Part shown: piece after piece, positions 18,068 to 26,940 of the stretch
Layout: every line of letters starts with the position of its first letter
How positions within the stretch are numbered: the first letter of the stretch is position 1
Assembly (NCBI RefSeq): GCF_000970285.1
Contig: NZ_CP009516.1
Location: forward strand, 1,467,036 to 1,531,035
Origin: Methanosarcina horonobensis HB-1 = JCM 15518
Lineage (GTDB): Archaea; Halobacteriota; Methanosarcinia; Methanosarcinales; Methanosarcinaceae
Reading direction: 5' to 3'
DNA length: 64,000 nt
Made by a program: the position numbers and the translations under genes
Notes under the pieces: generated by a model
Seen by the model: only the letters and a program-made list of their open reading frames with translations
What the model was told of the DNA's origin: nothing
Databases searched by the model: none

Positions 18068-18154
18068 CTCCCGAGTCCCGCCTCGGGAGTCCGCTGTCCT
18101 TCCCGAATTGCGCCTCGGGAGCCCGCTGTCCTTTTCGCTTCGCTCAAGAGGACT
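18068..18154. repeat. Cluster of GC-rich hairpins with a repeated segment
   Basis: Two near-identical segments (GCCTCGGGAGTCCGCTGTCC and GCCTCGGGAGCCCGCTGTCC) each end a hairpin: CTCCCGAG/CTCGGGAG at 18068-18089 and TCCCGA/TCGGGA at 18101-18120. A third stem (TCCT...AGGA) encloses GAGCGAAGCG on the minus strand. The GC content is far above the flanks. It looks like a dispersed palindromic repeat and may also terminate transcription between divergent mtxX and rfcL. Confidence 0.65.
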
Positions 18155-18319
18155 AACCTTATGGATAAGTAACATTCTTTTCCTCTAGATTATTGATTTT
18201 GAGATGCCATATTTAAAATCGACGTTGGAAGATTGCAAAAGTGACTGCAATTCACTTATTGAAAAAATTAAAACATATAAAGTTAATAATGAGTTCCTTT
18301 TTTATTGGTATGGTTTAAG

Positions 18320-20101
18320 ATGATGTCGGCAATTGAATGGGCTGAAAAATACCGACCCCGGACTCTTGGAGATGTCGTGGGGAACAAGAAAGCAGTGCAG
18401 GACTTGAGGAAGTGGGCTGAAGAATGGCAGTCCGGGATTCCTGAGAAAAGAGCTGTGATTCTCTATGGACCTGCGGGGATAGGGAAGACTTCAAGTGCTC
18501 ACGCACTGGCAGGGGACATGGACTGGGAGGTTATAGAGCTCAATGCAAGCGACCAGAGGACTGCAGGCGTTATTGAGAAAATTGCCGGCTCTGCAGCGTC
18601 AATGAATACTCTTTTTGGAGGTAAACGGCTTATTGTCCTTGATGAGGCTGATAACCTCCACGGGACTGCAGATAGGGGTGGGATGAGGGCTATTGCCGGG
18701 ATCATAAAAGCCACACTTCAGCCGATAGTACTTATTGCAAACGATATTTACGGGCTGACACCCACAGTCCGGAACATTTGTCTGGAAATAAAGTTCGGGT
18801 CCGTACAGAGCCGTTCCATGGTTCCTGCTTTGAAGAAGGTCTGTGATGCTGAGGGAATCTCCTGCAGCCAGGAAGCTATTCTGCAGATTGCAGAAAATGC
18901 AGGAGGAGATTTCAGGAGTGCAATGAATGACCTCCAGGCTGCAGCTAGTGGGAAGGAAGCGCTCGAAGTTGAGGACCTCAGCACTGCAGGCAGAGATGTC
19001 AAAGAGAATATCTTTAAGGCGATGCAGAAGATCTTTAAAAGCACTGACTGTAAAAGGGCTCTTGAATCTGCATACGGGCTTGATGAAAGCCCTGAGGATC
19101 TCGTGCACTGGATAGACGAAAACCTGCCAATTCAGTATGCTCGGAAGGATGGCGACCTCGAAGATATAAGAGCGGGTTTTGGATATCTTTCAAAGGCTGA
19201 TCTTTATCTTGGGCGTGTGAAAAAGCGCCAGAACTACAGGATGTGGAGGTATGCCAGCATGCTTATGGTTTGCGGGGCTGCCCTTTCAAAGACAAGACCG
19301 TATCCCGGCTTCATCAAGTATCAGCAGCCTTCACTCTGGAGAAGGCTTGGACAGACACGTTCGAAGCGGGACATGCGAGACAATATAGCTTCAAAGATAG
19401 GGGAGCACAGCTTTGAATCAATGCATTACTCCAGGAATAACCTTTTAGGTTTTTATGCGTTGATGTTAAAGGATGAAGCATCTGCTATTGAAGTAACTGC
19501 AAGTCTCGGGCTTGAGCTTGAAGAGCTGATGTATCTTTCAGGAAGCGCAAAAGCAAGCAAAAAGCTGCAGAAAATTTACGATGAAGCGCAGAAGCTTCTC
19601 GAGAAGAAGGGCGATAAAGCCGAAGAACAGGCCTTTTTTAAGGTACCTGCTCCCTTGGTAGACGAAAAGCAGACAACTCTTCACTGCCCTGTTAATATTC
19701 CTGAAAAAGAACAGGAAGTTCCCTCTGAAAAATCCGAAACTTCTGATTCTCAACCTCCGGAAGGTAAGCAGAAAACCCTTAACCTGGGATTTGATATCTC
19801 GCCCGAGCCTCCAGAGAAAGAAGAGGCTTCAGAAAAGAAACTATCCGAGGACCCGGTACCTGAAGAAGATAACTTCTTTCCTCTTCCCAAATCCATGCAA
19901 GAAAAGAAACTCATTTCCGAACCTGTAGAGAAGAAAACCCTTTCCACAACTTCAAAAAAGAAGGGTTCGGATGGCAGCATCGATCCTTCAAAACAAAGGA
20001 CATCTGATAAGGCTTCACCTTCCGCAGGTATGCAGGATAACACAGGAGAAGTTTTGAAAAAAGCTGAGCCTAAAAACCAGAAAACACTTTTCGACTTTTA
20101 A
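18320..20101 (+). CDS. rfcL: Replication factor C large subunit
   Basis: 593 residues from ATG 18320 ([22 protein letters not shown], the family start). Clamp-loader AAA+ ATPase: Walker [15 protein letters not shown], Walker [11 protein letters not shown], then the RFC collar. It loads PCNA at primer-template junctions together with RfcS. The C-terminal ~190 residues are a low-complexity Lys/Glu/Pro/Ser tail that ends QKTLFDF, a PCNA-interacting (PIP) box, with a second PIP-like QKTLNLGF near residue 490. Such tails with terminal PIP box are typical of euryarchaeal RfcL. Monocistronic. Confidence 0.96.
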   Translation: MMSAIEWAEKYRPRTLGDVVGNKKAVQDLRKWAEEWQSGIPEKRAVILYGPAGIGKTSSAHALAGDMDWEVIELNASDQRTAGVIEKIAGSAASMNTLFGGKRLIVLDEADNLHGTADRGGMRAIAGIIKATLQPIVLIANDIYGLTPTVRNICLEIKFGSVQSRSMVPALKKVCDAEGISCSQEAILQIAENAGGDFRSAMNDLQAAASGKEALEVEDLSTAGRDVKENIFKAMQKIFKSTDCKRALESAYGLDESPEDLVHWIDENLPIQYARKDGDLEDIRAGFGYLSKADLYLGRVKKRQNYRMWRYASMLMVCGAALSKTRPYPGFIKYQQPSLWRRLGQTRSKRDMRDNIASKIGEHSFESMHYSRNNLLGFYALMLKDEASAIEVTASLGLELEELMYLSGSAKASKKLQKIYDEAQKLLEKKGDKAEEQAFFKVPAPLVDEKQTTLHCPVNIPEKEQEVPSEKSETSDSQPPEGKQKTLNLGFDISPEPPEKEEASEKKLSEDPVPEEDNFFPLPKSMQEKKLISEPVEKKTLSTTSKKKGSDGSIDPSKQRTSDKASPSAGMQDNTGEVLKKAEPKNQKTLFDF

Positions 20102-20287
20102 ATTTTTTAGAACACAACCGTTCGTTTTTCCTATCTGGAGTGGGGAATTCAGATGGGATCTTTCTAATTCTTTTCGATCTCCAATCTTTATTGCTAGCTG
20201 GAGAATAAAAGTTCAGAAATTACCCTGAGCAACCTTATTCTTTATTCTAAGTAACTTTACTTTTGTGCAAGAAAACGTTAGTTTTTT

Positions 20288-20370
20288 GTGAGCGGAATGA
20301 CGGGGTTGACTTTGAATGAAAGAAAAAAATTGCTGGTGTGTTTGGGAAGTTTGGACTGGAATCCGCTCAC
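20288..20370 (-). ncRNA. Small-RNA candidate, family member B
   Basis: The ends pair over 12 bp with flanks (TTTGTGAGCGGA 20285-20296 / TCCGCTCACAAA 20362-20373). On the minus strand it starts GTGAGCGGATTCC, carries a loop with CTTCCCAAAC and AACCCCGTC, then closes with CCGCTCAC followed by AAAAAACTAACGTTTTCTT. A TATA box (20393-20401) is centred 27 bases upstream of the 5' G. The least C-rich member, but with the same end architecture as the others. Confidence 0.65.
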
Positions 20371-20392
20371 AAATATTACTATGTAACTTCAG

Positions 20393-20401
20393 TTATAAAT
20401 A
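20393..20401 (-). promoter_or_regulatory. TATA box for small RNA B
   Basis: Minus-strand TATTTATAA preceded by AAAAAAG; centred about 27 bases from the predicted 5' end, the usual archaeal spacing. Confidence 0.55.
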
Positions 20402-20655
20402 CTTTTTTAATATATTTAGTATATCTCTTTTCCTATCTATTTCTTTGATTTAACTACCAGAGATAACTCTATATTCTGCATGATTTCGTAGATAAATGAG
20501 ACCGAGAGAACGTTACTGCAGCAAATAAGGTGAGGTTAAGAACCTGATAACTGAAGTTGAGAAAAACCTGATCAATGTTAGGAACTGGTGAGATAAAACT
20601 GGATAATGTTAAACAGTGTTAAGAAAAGTTGAGAAATAAAGTCATGAGAAAAGTT

Positions 20656-20746
20656 GTGAGCGGGTTTGGGGAGTTTGGGGAATAGTTGGGGGAATAGTTG
20701 GGGGATATGGGTTTGGGGTTATACTATGGAAAAGAGACCCGCTCAC
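20656..20746 (-). ncRNA. Small-RNA candidate, family member C
   Basis: The ends pair over 10 bp (GTGAGCGGGT 20656-20665 / ACCCGCTCAC 20737-20746). The minus-strand RNA would start GTGAGCGGGTCTCTTTTCC and then contain seven C-runs of three to five separated by A/T (ACCCC, ACCC, TCCCCC twice, TCCCC, TCCCC, ACCC) with almost no self-pairing. It shares the block after the 5' end (GGGTCTCTTTT...ATAACCCCAA) with member D. After the closing stem comes AACTTTTCTC. The TATA box at 20771-20778 is centred 28 bases upstream. Confidence 0.7.
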
Positions 20747-20770
20747 TTAGCATGAGTAATCATTACATAC

Positions 20771-20778
20771 TATAAATA
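20771..20778 (-). promoter_or_regulatory. TATA box for small RNA C
   Basis: Minus-strand TATTTATA with GGAAAGC upstream as possible BRE; centre 28 bases from the predicted start. Confidence 0.6.
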
Positions 20779-21273
20779 GCTTTCCATTATATACCTCACA
20801 ATTTATAATTACAGTCTTATAGTTAATTTTTTCTAAAACTGTATTTCATGATGCCGTTTTTTTAGAATATATGCCGCCCGGTAAAAATGATAAGGACCTT
20901 AGTGACACTAAAAGAAACATAGATAAGAAATAATAGTACTGATAATAGGTTCATTTTTATTACATATTTAAAGAACTTGCTGACAAAAGTGATGATACAG
21001 CTGATTTTGTTATCTTTATTTCTGGATAATGTTCAGTATCAATTAAGTACTACCTGGTACCACTCCAATATTCCTGAGTAACCTGCATTCCTGAGTAGTC
21101 TCAAAACTGGCTTGGCCTGTATGATTTTTCAGTCACATCCGTAATGGTAGACCTGATAAGATGATCTATTAACAGCACTTCTTTGATAATAGGAAGCAGT
21201 AAGCTAACAGTCACGGAATCCGTCAGGTAAACAGGAAATATTTAACACATTATATCTTTTTATAAGAATAAGT

Positions 21274-21346
21274 ATGAGCGGGTTGGGGAGTATGAATTGG
21301 GGTGTTGGGGGGTTGGGGTTATCTTACAAAAGAGAGACCCGCTCAC
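21274..21346 (-). ncRNA. Small-RNA candidate, family member D
   Basis: The ends pair over 9 bp (TGAGCGGGT 21275-21283 / ACCCGCTCA 21337-21345). On the minus strand it starts GTGAGCGGGTCTCTCTTTTG and then has ATAACCCCAACCCCCCAACA, ACCCCAATTC and CTCCCCAACCCGCTCA. It is the shortest member (about 73 bases) and clearly homologous to C. A T-rich stretch (TACTTATTCTTAT) follows the closing stem. The TATA box at 21369-21379 is centred about 27 bases upstream. Confidence 0.7.
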
Positions 21347-21368
21347 ACAATACATCATGCTAATCTCG

Positions 21369-21379
21369 TATAAATATAT
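21369..21379 (-). promoter_or_regulatory. TATA box for small RNA D
   Basis: Minus-strand ATATATTTATA preceded by GCAAA; standard archaeal distance to the GTGAGCGGG end. Confidence 0.6.
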
Positions 21380-21682
21380 TTTGCTTGTAAGAATTCTGTC
21401 ACTAAAAGTGCTGAAAGAATACATGCAAACACAGGACTTTTCATACTCTCAAAACGTTCACTCAATTTTCTACTTCTGTCTCAGTTCTTATCATTATTTT
21501 GTTCTGAACAACAGGCCCAAACCAGGAATCTATAACGATTCTATAATGATTTTTCAGTAATAACAATATTTTAAAGCTCTCTTCAAACAAAAGACATATA
21601 TATAACTAGTGACATGTTGGACTTGCATTCCAAGCAACTGCTTGTAAAGTTATCCCTTTAAAAATAGAACTGATAGCAAACT

Positions 21683-21756
21683 GGGCTCGTGGTCTAGTCG
21701 GTCATGACATCGCCTTTACACGGCGGGGATCCTGAGTTCGAATCTCAGCGGGCCCA
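21683..21756 (+). tRNA. tRNA-Val (anticodon UAC)
   Basis: 74 bases. Acceptor stem GGGCTCG/CGGGCCC, anticodon stem TCGCC/GGCGG with loop TTTACAC (anticodon TAC, valine), T arm CTGAG-TTCGAAT-CTCAG, discriminator A. CCA is not encoded, and no intron is present. A TATA-like CATATATATA lies near 21595. Confidence 0.95.
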
Positions 21757-22020
21757 CTACTCTTTTTTGAGTTTAATTTCCTTTAAATTAAGGAATTTTT
21801 TTATATAGAAGCAACCTGTATTTATTATCTATTATCAATTACGGGTTAAATTTCCTTTTTAAAACTTAATGCTTTATATAATACTGATATCGTTATATAG
21901 AAAGGGGAACGATAAAGACTTAGAATCTTTGTTACCTACAAAAAGATCCGCTTTAATATATTTAATAAGCGTTGATTCTTACAAAGATTATTTCTAATCT
22001 ACGTGGGGGAGGAGTCAGTA

Positions 22021-22248
22021 TTGAAGAGAAGAAGCAGGACAGATATTGCAGTAGATATTTTAAGAGTAGCGATGAATGGGGCAAAGAAAACTCATATCGT
22101 TTATGAAGTGAATCTTAACTTTAACATTGCTCAGAAGTATCTGGAACTGTTAAAAGAAAAAGAGCTCATCAGGCATGAGAACGGTGTTTTTATCACAACT
22201 GATAAAGGAAAAGTTTTCCAGGAAATGGCTAAAGAACTTAAACTTTAA
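22021..22248 (+). CDS. ArnR1-like winged-helix DNA-binding protein
   Basis: 75 residues from TTG 22021; the GTG at 22003 is in frame, but GGGGGAGGAG between them is the ribosome-binding site. The entire protein is one winged helix (RSRTDIAVDILRVAMNGAKKTHIVYEVNLNFNIAQKYLELLKEKELI, wing RHENGVFITTDKGKVFQEM), matching the HTH_45/ArnR1-like family common in archaea. Probably a dimeric regulator of unknown target. It lies upstream of the FMN-reductase-fold gene on the same strand, 177 bases apart, with AT-rich sequence between. Confidence 0.85.
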   Translation: MKRRSRTDIAVDILRVAMNGAKKTHIVYEVNLNFNIAQKYLELLKEKELIRHENGVFITTDKGKVFQEMAKELKL

Positions 22249-22425
22249 TAATCTTCCCTTTTTTATTTAGATGTTTTTATTTTATTCTCATCTGTTCTTT
22301 TTTAAATTTGTTTTTTTAAATCTGTTATTAATTAAGTAATTCCATAATAAGTTTAGTTCAGTAACAATCCTTCTGAACATTTATGCGTCCCCGTATATAT
22401 AACGGCTTTTGGAAACATATGTACT

Positions 22426-23082
22426 ATGGCTATGAAGGCACTTTTTTTGAACTGCACACTGAAAAAAGTGCCTCAGGTATCGAACACCCGCGCTCTTATT
22501 GACAGAGCTGTAGTTATTTTTAAAGAACTTGATGTTGAGAGTGAGGTCATAAGGGTTGTTGACCACAGTATAGCGTTCGGGGTTACCTCAGATGAAGGAG
22601 AAGGGGATGAATGCCCCTTTATACTTGAAAAAATTAAAACCTGTGATATCCTGATTATAGGAAGTCCAATCTGGTTTGGTACGCTTTCTTCCGTAGCCAA
22701 AATGGTGATTGAAAGACTGGATGGGACTTATATGGAGGGGAATCCGGAAACCGGGCAGTACCCCCTTTATGGAAAGGTTGCAGGAGTTATCGTCACAGGA
22801 AACGAAGACGGAGCACAGAACGTAGGTTCAAGAATACTCTTTAGCCTTACACACCTGGGGTGTACCGTGCCTCCCAATGCGGACTGCTACTGGGTCGGGG
22901 ATGCAGGACCGGGACCCAGTTATATAGAAGCAGGAGGGGAAAGGCACCTTTATACAAACAGAACAGTAAGATACATGGTACATAATCTGGTATACTTCGC
23001 AAAGCTTCTCAAGGAAAACCCTATTCCTACCAACTTAAAAAAGCTTGATGAGGAGGCAAAAAAGGTAAGTAATTCAGGCTAA
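22426..23082 (+). CDS. NADPH-dependent FMN reductase / flavodoxin-fold protein
   Basis: 218 residues. KALFLNCTLKKVPQVSNTRALIDRAV is the FMN-phosphate loop; ILIIGSPIWFGTLSSVAKMVIERLDG and VAGVIVTGNEDGAQNVGSRILFSLTHLG complete the flavin pocket. It lacks the cysteine cluster of iron-sulfur flavoproteins, so it is a plain flavoprotein, perhaps an NAD(P)H-quinone or FMN reductase. A short leader with CATATGTACT before the ATG suggests a nearly leaderless transcript. cdc48 follows 96 bases downstream. Confidence 0.87.
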   Translation: MAMKALFLNCTLKKVPQVSNTRALIDRAVVIFKELDVESEVIRVVDHSIAFGVTSDEGEGDECPFILEKIKTCDILIIGSPIWFGTLSSVAKMVIERLDGTYMEGNPETGQYPLYGKVAGVIVTGNEDGAQNVGSRILFSLTHLGCTVPPNADCYWVGDAGPGPSYIEAGGERHLYTNRTVRYMVHNLVYFAKLLKENPIPTNLKKLDEEAKKVSNSG

Positions 23083-23178
23083 ATAAGCCTGAAAATCAGT
23101 GCATTACTTTTGCATTTTACAGAATATTTCATATTTTTCTAAGGAGAATATTCTACTGATGGAGATGGAGGGTGTTAT

Positions 23179-25473
23179 TTGACTGATGGGGACAAATCGA
23201 TCGTAAAACTCAAGGTTGCAGAAGCCGATCAAAGAGACGTCGGGAAAGGAATCGTCCGAATTGATGAAAGATTCAGAGAAAAACTTGGCCTTAAACCCTT
23301 TGATGTTGTGGAAATCAAAGGCGGTAAATCAACTTCTGCCCTTATAGGCCGCCCTTATCCCAGTGATGCAGGGCTTGACATTATCCGTATGGACGGGCTT
23401 ATCCGCATGAACGCAAAGACCAGCATAGGGGAATATGTGGATATCCGCAAAGCAGACTGGAAAGAAGCAAAGAGCGTAACGCTTGCTCCTGTAGCCAAAG
23501 GAATGCAGATCTATGCTCCGAGCGAAACGCTCAAAGCCGTATTCATGAACCGTACGGTTTCAAAAGGAGACTTTATTTCCACCACAAGCCTGAGGCGGTC
23601 AAGAGAAAGGGAAACTTTCGGCAAAGGAGTTATGTTCGAGGACTTCTTCCAGGACTTTTTCGGGCAGGGCTTCGGGCCGTCCTTCGGGCTTGGGGAGATA
23701 AAACTGCAGGTAGTATCTACTGCCCCTTCGGGGATAGTAAAAATTACAGACATGACACAGGTTGAGCTTTTACCGGAAGCTACGGAGATAACCCCTGAGC
23801 AGAATATCCCTACTGTAATGTATGAAGACCTGGGTGGGCTTAAGGATGCCATTGGCAAGGTAAGGGAAATGATAGAACTACCTCTAAAGCACCCTGAGCT
23901 CTTTGACAGGCTTGGAATCGATGCTCCAAAAGGAGTGCTACTGCACGGACCTCCAGGAACGGGCAAGACAATGCTTGCAAAAGCAGTCGCTAACGAATCA
24001 GATGCTTATTTCATTTCCATTAACGGTCCGGAGATTATGTCAAAGTACTATGGAGAGTCCGAGAAAGCGATCAGGGATATCTTTGAGGACGCAGAAAAGA
24101 ATGCTCCGGCAATTATCTTCCTGGATGAAATTGATTCGATTGCCCCTAAACGGGCTGAAGTGACCGGAGAAGTAGAAAGGAGAGTGGTCGCTCAACTTCT
24201 TTCCCTGATGGACGGGCTTAAAGCCCGCAAGAATGTGATTGTCATCGGGTCGACCAACCGGCCTGAAGCCATTGATATTGCACTCCGCCGCCCCGGCAGG
24301 TTTGATCGGGAGATTGAACTGAGGGTTCCGGACACGGAAGGAAGGCTTGAGATTTTCCAGATCCATACCAGAGGTATGCCACTCGACGAAAATGTAAACC
24401 TGATGGATTTTGCTCAGATAACTTACGGGTTTGTGGGAGCCGATATTGCTGCGCTCTGCAGGGAAGCAGCCATGAGCGCATTGAGACGGATTTTACCGAA
24501 AATCAACCTTAATGAACCCGAAATTCCTCGGGAGATTCTTGATGCCCTTCAGGTCACAAGGGAAGATTTTGAAAATGCCCTGAAAGATGTCCAGCCATCT
24601 GCAATAAGGGAAATTCTGATAGAGGTTCCCAATATAGGTTGGGACGATGTGGGCGGCCTTGGAGAGGTAAAAGAACTTTTGAAAGAGGCTGTGGAATGGC
24701 CCTTGAAAAGCCCTGAATCTTACAGGGATATAGGGGTTGAAGCTCCTAAAGGCGTGCTACTGTATGGTCCTCCGGGTACTGGAAAGACCCTTCTTGCAAA
24801 AGCCATTGCCCATGAGTCCGATGCCAATTTTATTACTGCCAAAGGAAGTGATTTACTCTCCAAATGGTACGGTGAATCCGAAAAAAGAATCGCTGAGGTC
24901 TTTACGCGCGCAAGGCAGGTTGCTCCTTCTATTATTTTCCTTGACGAACTTGACTCGCTTGCCCCTATTCGAGGGGCTTCTACAGGTGAGCCTCAGGTTA
25001 CAGCAAGGATCCTTAACCAGCTCCTGTCAGAAATGGACGGACTTGAAGAACTCAGGGCTGTTGTGGTAATCGGGGCAACCAACCGTCCTGATATGATAGA
25101 TCCTGCCCTTCTCAGGCCAGGGCGGTTTGACGAGCTTATCCTTGTTCCTGTTCCGGATGAAGGAGCCCGCAGGGAAATCTTCAGGGTTCACACAGAGAAT
25201 ATGGCTCTTGCAGAGGATGTTGACCTCGAAAAACTCGTTTCCCTTACAGACCAGTACACAGGTGCGGATATTGCAGCTGTATGTAAAAAAGCAGGAAGGC
25301 ATGCATTACGTGAGGACCTCCATGCAAAGAACGTCAAGCAAAAACACTTCCTGCAGGCTATTGAAGAGACCGGACCTTCAGTTACTCCGGATACCATGAA
25401 GTACTACCAGGCAATAAAAGGAGAACTGAGAAAAAGGAAGTCCAAAGAAATAGAAAGTCCCTATTATATCTGA
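23179..25473 (+). CDS. CDC48/VAT-type AAA ATPase
   Basis: 764 residues from TTG 23179 with GGAGGG upstream. An N-terminal double-psi-barrel substrate domain (1-190) precedes two AAA modules. D1 has [23 protein letters not shown] and [11 protein letters not shown]2 has [23 protein letters not shown] and RPGRFDELI, so both Walker sites and arginine fingers are intact. It unfolds proteins as a hexamer. The C-terminus is SPYYI, fitting the hydrophobic-Tyr-X motif by which archaeal ATPases dock on the 20S proteasome. Insertion [17 protein letters not shown] in the N domain is Gly/Phe-rich. Confidence 0.96.
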   Translation: MTDGDKSIVKLKVAEADQRDVGKGIVRIDERFREKLGLKPFDVVEIKGGKSTSALIGRPYPSDAGLDIIRMDGLIRMNAKTSIGEYVDIRKADWKEAKSVTLAPVAKGMQIYAPSETLKAVFMNRTVSKGDFISTTSLRRSRERETFGKGVMFEDFFQDFFGQGFGPSFGLGEIKLQVVSTAPSGIVKITDMTQVELLPEATEITPEQNIPTVMYEDLGGLKDAIGKVREMIELPLKHPELFDRLGIDAPKGVLLHGPPGTGKTMLAKAVANESDAYFISINGPEIMSKYYGESEKAIRDIFEDAEKNAPAIIFLDEIDSIAPKRAEVTGEVERRVVAQLLSLMDGLKARKNVIVIGSTNRPEAIDIALRRPGRFDREIELRVPDTEGRLEIFQIHTRGMPLDENVNLMDFAQITYGFVGADIAALCREAAMSALRRILPKINLNEPEIPREILDALQVTREDFENALKDVQPSAIREILIEVPNIGWDDVGGLGEVKELLKEAVEWPLKSPESYRDIGVEAPKGVLLYGPPGTGKTLLAKAIAHESDANFITAKGSDLLSKWYGESEKRIAEVFTRARQVAPSIIFLDELDSLAPIRGASTGEPQVTARILNQLLSEMDGLEELRAVVVIGATNRPDMIDPALLRPGRFDELILVPVPDEGARREIFRVHTENMALAEDVDLEKLVSLTDQYTGADIAAVCKKAGRHALREDLHAKNVKQKHFLQAIEETGPSVTPDTMKYYQAIKGELRKRKSKEIESPYYI

Positions 25474-26051
25474 GTATCAAAGTTTGAATATAATGGGGAC
25501 TCCGTTTTCTATTTTTCTTTATTACCGTTCTCTTTTTTACTTTTTTCATTTTCTTGCAGCCGGGTTTTTTCGTTATGGTCGTTTCTGTCACTCTCGACAA
25601 AGGAGAATGGCATTGTGAAAATAGAAGAGAGAAAAAAGAGTCTAGAAGAAAGAAAAAAGAGTCACTTGTTGACTATACCGATTCACAGGCAGCTCGAAGG
25701 CTTTTTCAATTATTAACCACCTGGCTTTATTTCGTCCTTTTTTACTCTTATTCTCCTTATAAGGTCCTATTTATTTTTTATTCTCTATTTTTATTATTGG
25801 CTTAATATTTTTTGACATTAAACTCCCTTTTTATCAATAAAAAATTAATTTTTTGTTACTGTTTTTGTACAGTTTTTTTCTTAAAAGTGGTTATTATTAA
25901 GTATTACTATTTATTGACAACCAGCTTTACAGGCCGTATCCGGAAAATAGCTGAGCGGCTCCGAAAGTCATTTATATCTAACTTATATATAAACTCTTTA
26001 AATTATGTTGACCAATGCCATTAAATACCATAATTACTATCGGTAATATAT
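25474..26051. other. Intergenic region downstream of cdc48
   Basis: T-rich, no supported gene. The ORF at 25554-25805 is Lys/Glu- and Phe-rich, contains a duplicated GAAAAAAGAGTC tract and lacks a family match. TATA-like sequence near 25970-25995 probably serves the XRE-CBS gene. Confidence 0.5.
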
Positions 26052-26615
26052 ATGCAGCTTCCAACACCCGAAGATCTTAAAAAAAGAAGGAATGAACTAG
26101 GGCTTACCCAGAGCGACCTGGCTAAAAGGGCAGGTGTAAGCCAGCCTCTTATAGCCCGCATCGAATCGGGAGATGTAGACCCCAGACTCTCAACAGTCAG
26201 GAAAATCCTTGATGCTTTTGAGGAAGCTGAAAAGGAGCAGCAAATTATCATAAGGGACCTGATGCATTCCCCTGTCCTTCATGTTTCTCCTGAAGACTCG
26301 GTAGAAGAGGTGGTAAACCTTATGCATGTTCACGGGTTTTCACAGATTCCCGTGCTTGATAGAGGCATTCCGGTTGGAAGTGTTTCGGAAGATATGATCG
26401 TAAAGCTGATGGGCGAGAGCAAGAAAAAATCCATCTCTCAGTTGAAAGTTTCCGGGATAATGGGGGAGTCTTTTCCGACAGTAGCTCCTGGAATATCGAT
26501 ATCAGTAGTCTCGCATATACTTGAAGGAAACCCTGCCGTACTCGTGGTAGAAAAGGGGACAGTTGTGGGCGTTGTGACAAAACATGATGTGATGAAACTC
26601 CTTCAGGGCCAGTAA
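26052..26615 (+). CDS. XRE-family HTH regulator with two CBS domains
   Basis: 187 residues. N-terminal Cro/C1-type HTH (LKKRRNELGLTQSDLAKRAGVSQPLIARIESGDVDPRLSTVRKIL, about 8-52) followed by two CBS motifs (about 72-185: MHSPVLHVSPEDSVEEVVNLMHVHGFSQIPVLDRGIPVGSVSEDMI and a second pair ending VVGVVTKHDVMKLL). CBS pairs usually bind adenosyl nucleotides or SAM, so DNA binding may respond to energy or methyl status. This HTH-CBS architecture is widespread in methanogens. The target is unknown; it lies upstream of the class V aminotransferase. Confidence 0.92.
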   Translation: MQLPTPEDLKKRRNELGLTQSDLAKRAGVSQPLIARIESGDVDPRLSTVRKILDAFEEAEKEQQIIIRDLMHSPVLHVSPEDSVEEVVNLMHVHGFSQIPVLDRGIPVGSVSEDMIVKLMGESKKKSISQLKVSGIMGESFPTVAPGISISVVSHILEGNPAVLVVEKGTVVGVVTKHDVMKLLQGQ

Positions 26616-26940
26616 ACTGAGTTCTTTTTCCCTTAATGTGGAAGCCTTAGATTGAACTTGGAAAGCACATGAATTATATACTAGGATTCAATTAAACCTG
26701 AATCCTTAATTTAATTCAGCACTTAACACGTCTGAAATGATCTAACAAATATGGCAATTGCAGTCGAAATGATCAGAGCATGGAACACTGCGCAGCCCTT
26801 CTGGCACACTGCATCTATGATAAATATAACCACAGATTATTTCAGGATTACACGATTAAAATTATAGAGTTTACACAATTCCCTTAAAATAAGAACCAAA
26901 AATGAGTTAAATCTTTAAAAAGTGTGGAGTAAATAAAAAT
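26616..26940. other. Intergenic region, no feature seen
   Basis: 325 bases without ORF or strong structure. TATA-like sequence is present at about 26670-26680 and again near 26840-26865. Confidence 0.4.

Larger units (their letters stand above)
20102..21682. other. Long non-coding region carrying three small-RNA copies
   Basis: 1.58 kb between rfcL and tRNA-Val. I support no protein gene; the one ORF over 80 codons (21297-21560) overlaps small RNA D and has no ribosome-binding site. It contains the small-RNA candidates B, C and D, all on the minus strand, spaced about 285 and 510 bases apart. The rest is AT-rich with no other structure I can support. Confidence 0.7.

Noticed and set aside
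20656-20746. GGGG-rich plus strand as a G-quadruplex or telomere-like repeat
   Set aside because: Terminal pairing and TATA boxes support a minus-strand transcript, where these are C-runs; the G-runs are irregular.
21297-21560. 87-codon ORF as a gene
   Set aside because: It overlaps small RNA D, has no ribosome-binding site and resembles no protein.
25554-25805. 83-codon ORF after cdc48
   Set aside because: Low-complexity Lys/Glu then Phe/Tyr with a repeated tract; no ribosome-binding site or family signal.
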